A stretch of DNA of 64,000 nt from Fictibacillus marinisediminis (GTDB lineage: Bacteria; Bacillota; Bacilli; Bacillales; Fictibacillaceae), in the NCBI RefSeq assembly GCF_023149135.1, contig NZ_JAIWJX010000002.1, positions 3,472,001 through 3,536,000 on the forward strand, read 5' to 3'. The notes under the pieces are model-generated. The model ran no database searches, was not told the origin of the DNA, and saw only the letters and a program-made list of their open reading frames with translations. This document shows, piece after piece, positions 62,277 to 64,000 of this stretch; position 1 is the stretch's first letter, and every line of letters begins with the position of its first letter. The position numbers and the translations under genes were made by a program.

Positions 62277-64000
62277 TTAATTCTCCGCTGCACCGTGACA
62301 TTGTTTATATTTTTTGCCGCTGCCGCATGGGCATAAGGCGTTTCGGCCGATATCCTGTTTCTTTTTAACTGGCTGTCGCTTGGTCTCCTGCTTATCGCTA
62401 GGAACAACCGCTTTGCCTTCAGCCACTTGCTCACGCTGCATGTTCTGCTCCACTTGAGCTTTCATGATGTACATTGCGACTTCTTCTTCAATCGCAGCAA
62501 TCATGGCCTCGAACATCTCAAATCCTTCAAACTGATACTCGCGAAGTGGATCGTTTTGTCCGTATGCACGAAGGTGAATCCCTTGGCGAAGCTGTTCCAT
62601 CTGGTCAATGTGATCCATCCATTTGGAGTCAACAGAACGCAGGATGACCGCTTTTTCAAACTCACGCATATGTTCTGGCTCGATCATCGATTCTTTCTCA
62701 GCAAACGCGTGGTGCGCTTTTTCTTCCAGAAGCTCGATGATTTCTTCCTGATCCAGTCCTTCAAGCTCTTTGACTGTCACGTCATCTTCATTTAGGAAAG
62801 TAGCGGCAGCGTAATTTACAATCTCAGCAAGATCCCATTCTTCCTGAACCGTTTCGTCAGCAGTATGTGCTTTAACGATACGGTCAATAACCGAATCCAC
62901 CATTCTAAGAACGATGTTACCTAAATTTTCAGCATCAAGCACTTCCTGGCGCTGTTTGTAGATGATCTCACGCTGCTGGCGCATAACATCGTCATATTGA
63001 AGAAGCTGCTTACGAGCATCAAAGTTGGATCCTTCAACTCGTTTTTGCGCAGATTCAACCGCTTTTGTGACGAGCTTGCTTTCAATTGGCGTATCTTCAT
63101 CCATGCCAAGACGTTCCATCATGTTCATCATGTTATCTGAACCGAATCGGCGCATCAGCTCATCTTCCATGGAGATGTAGAATTGCGAAGAGCCTGGATC
63201 TCCCTGACGTCCGGAACGTCCGCGGAGCTGGTTATCGATACGGCGTGATTCATGGCGTTCTGTACCTAAAATATGGAGGCCTCCAAGTTCACGGACACCT
63301 TCTCCAAGCTTGATATCCGTACCACGGCCCGCCATGTTTGTGGCGATGGTAACCATGCCGGCCTGGCCTGCATTTTCAATGATTTCTGCTTCACGCTCGT
63401 GGTTTTTCGCATTCAAAACATTATGCGGAATCCCTTTTTTGCGAAGCATTTGTGAAAGAAGCTCAGAGGTTTCAACCGCAACCGTACCGACGAGGATCGG
63501 CTGTCCGGTCACATGGCGTTCCTGAATTTCTTTAACGATGGCGCGGAATTTGCCTGCCATTGATTTATAAACAAAATCGGAGTTATCTTCACGAGCAATC
63601 GGACGGTTCGTCGGAATCGCGACAACTTCCATATTGTAAATGTTGCGGAATTCTTCTTCTTCCGTTTTTGCTGTACCCGTCATACCGGAAAGCTTATTGT
63701 ACATACGGAAGTAGTTTTGGAAAGTAATCGTTGCAAGCGTCATGCTCTCGCGCTGAATTTCCAGACCTTCTTTTGCTTCAATCGCCTGGTGGAGACCTTC
63801 GCTGTAGCGGCGGCCTGCCATCAGCCGGCCGGTGAACGGGTCAACGATGACAACTTCGCCGTCCTGAACAACGTAATCCACATCAAGAATCATAATGATA
63901 TTTGCTTTAAGCGCCTGGTTGATATGGTGGTTCAGGGTAACGTGGTTATAATCATACAAGTTATCAATATTAAAATATTTTTCTGCTTTTGTAATCCCAT
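62277..64000 (-). CDS. secA: Preprotein translocase ATPase SecA, C-terminal part (runs off the window)
   Basis: The C-terminal two-thirds of SecA. Reading continues past the right edge (…[18 protein letters not shown]…), so no start is in the window. Visible are the Q/DEAD motor second half ([47 protein letters not shown]), the helical scaffold and wing, and the C-terminal zinc site [14 protein letters not shown] that binds SecB or ribosomes. SecA drives export of secreted proteins, including the M23 hydrolases here. Confidence 0.98.
   Translation of the reverse strand, partial: GITKAEKYFNIDNLYDYNHVTLNHHINQALKANIIMILDVDYVVQDGEVVIVDPFTGRLMAGRRYSEGLHQAIEAKEGLEIQRESMTLATITFQNYFRMYNKLSGMTGTAKTEEEEFRNIYNMEVVAIPTNRPIAREDNSDFVYKSMAGKFRAIVKEIQERHVTGQPILVGTVAVETSELLSQMLRKKGIPHNVLNAKNHEREAEIIENAGQAGMVTIATNMAGRGTDIKLGEGVRELGGLHILGTERHESRRIDNQLRGRSGRQGDPGSSQFYISMEDELMRRFGSDNMMNMMERLGMDEDTPIESKLVTKAVESAQKRVEGSNFDARKQLLQYDDVMRQQREIIYKQRQEVLDAENLGNIVLRMVDSVIDRIVKAHTADETVQEEWDLAEIVNYAAATFLNEDDVTVKELEGLDQEEIIELLEEKAHHAFAEKESMIEPEHMREFEKAVILRSVDSKWMDHIDQMEQLRQGIHLRAYGQNDPLREYQFEGFEMFEAMIAAIEEEVAMYIMKAQVEQNMQREQVAEGKAVVPSDKQETKRQPVKKKQDIGRNALCPCGSGKKYKQCHGAAEN

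Overview
The window is chromosomal DNA of a Bacillaceae bacterium. A Bacillus-type backbone lies almost entirely on the minus strand: ppaX-lgt-hprK, the yvlABCD-like envelope set, uvrA-uvrB and csbA on the left; minJ, ctpB, an FtsEX-type M23 hydrolase, ftsX-ftsE, yvjA, prfB (with its programmed +1 frameshift) and secA on the right. From memory this order matches the Bacillus subtilis hprK-to-secA region. Base composition, intergenic repeats and gene content suggest a Fictibacillus-like relative, but the genus is an inference.

Between csbA (about 11.8 kb) and minJ (about 52.4 kb) sits roughly 40 kb of accessory DNA. In order: a stress-protein-like gene, HAD phosphatase, RsbT-like kinase, CDF metal exporter with a terminator-bearing leader, ymaF, a glycan/membrane group (gtrA, DUF6044, galU, Gfo/Idh/MocA), a Zur-box-controlled CobW GTPase, an apparently orphan SAM-I riboswitch upstream of a 31-residue membrane peptide, a frameshifted Mn-catalase, opuA (glycine betaine uptake), cls, cccB-like cytochrome c, divergent citR/citA, adaA/adaB-type alkylation repair, an M23 hydrolase paralog, a NERD protein, qoxABCD, a cupin, and a two-part arsenic island.

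The arsenic island has arsR-arsB-arsC with a palindromic operator, then arsI and a tiny Cys-pair protein diverging from a second arsR, another tiny Cys-pair protein and a decayed arsP-like permease. Six copies of ATCAA-N6-TTGAT punctuate the second half. It is followed by a graveyard (45.4-52.2 kb): a CHAT (caspase-like) protease remnant, a modB remnant, IS200/IS605 tnpA/tnpB remnants that interrupt a lysE-type gene, and intact alpha/beta hydrolase, DinB, MFS and LysR genes between them.

The most unusual non-coding features are intergenic arrays with a period of about 21 bp. Two have six units each at exactly 21 bp and share the core TTAC-N-TGC; two others carry a GCTCAATT-type core. There are also three copies of a GC-rich repeat of about 200-280 bp, and a separate GGTGCC/GGCACC repeat family. 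Two otherwise good genes (Mn-catalase, ctpB) are broken by a single missing A in an A-run, which may be sequence error or genuine phase variation. No rRNA, tRNA or CRISPR array was seen.
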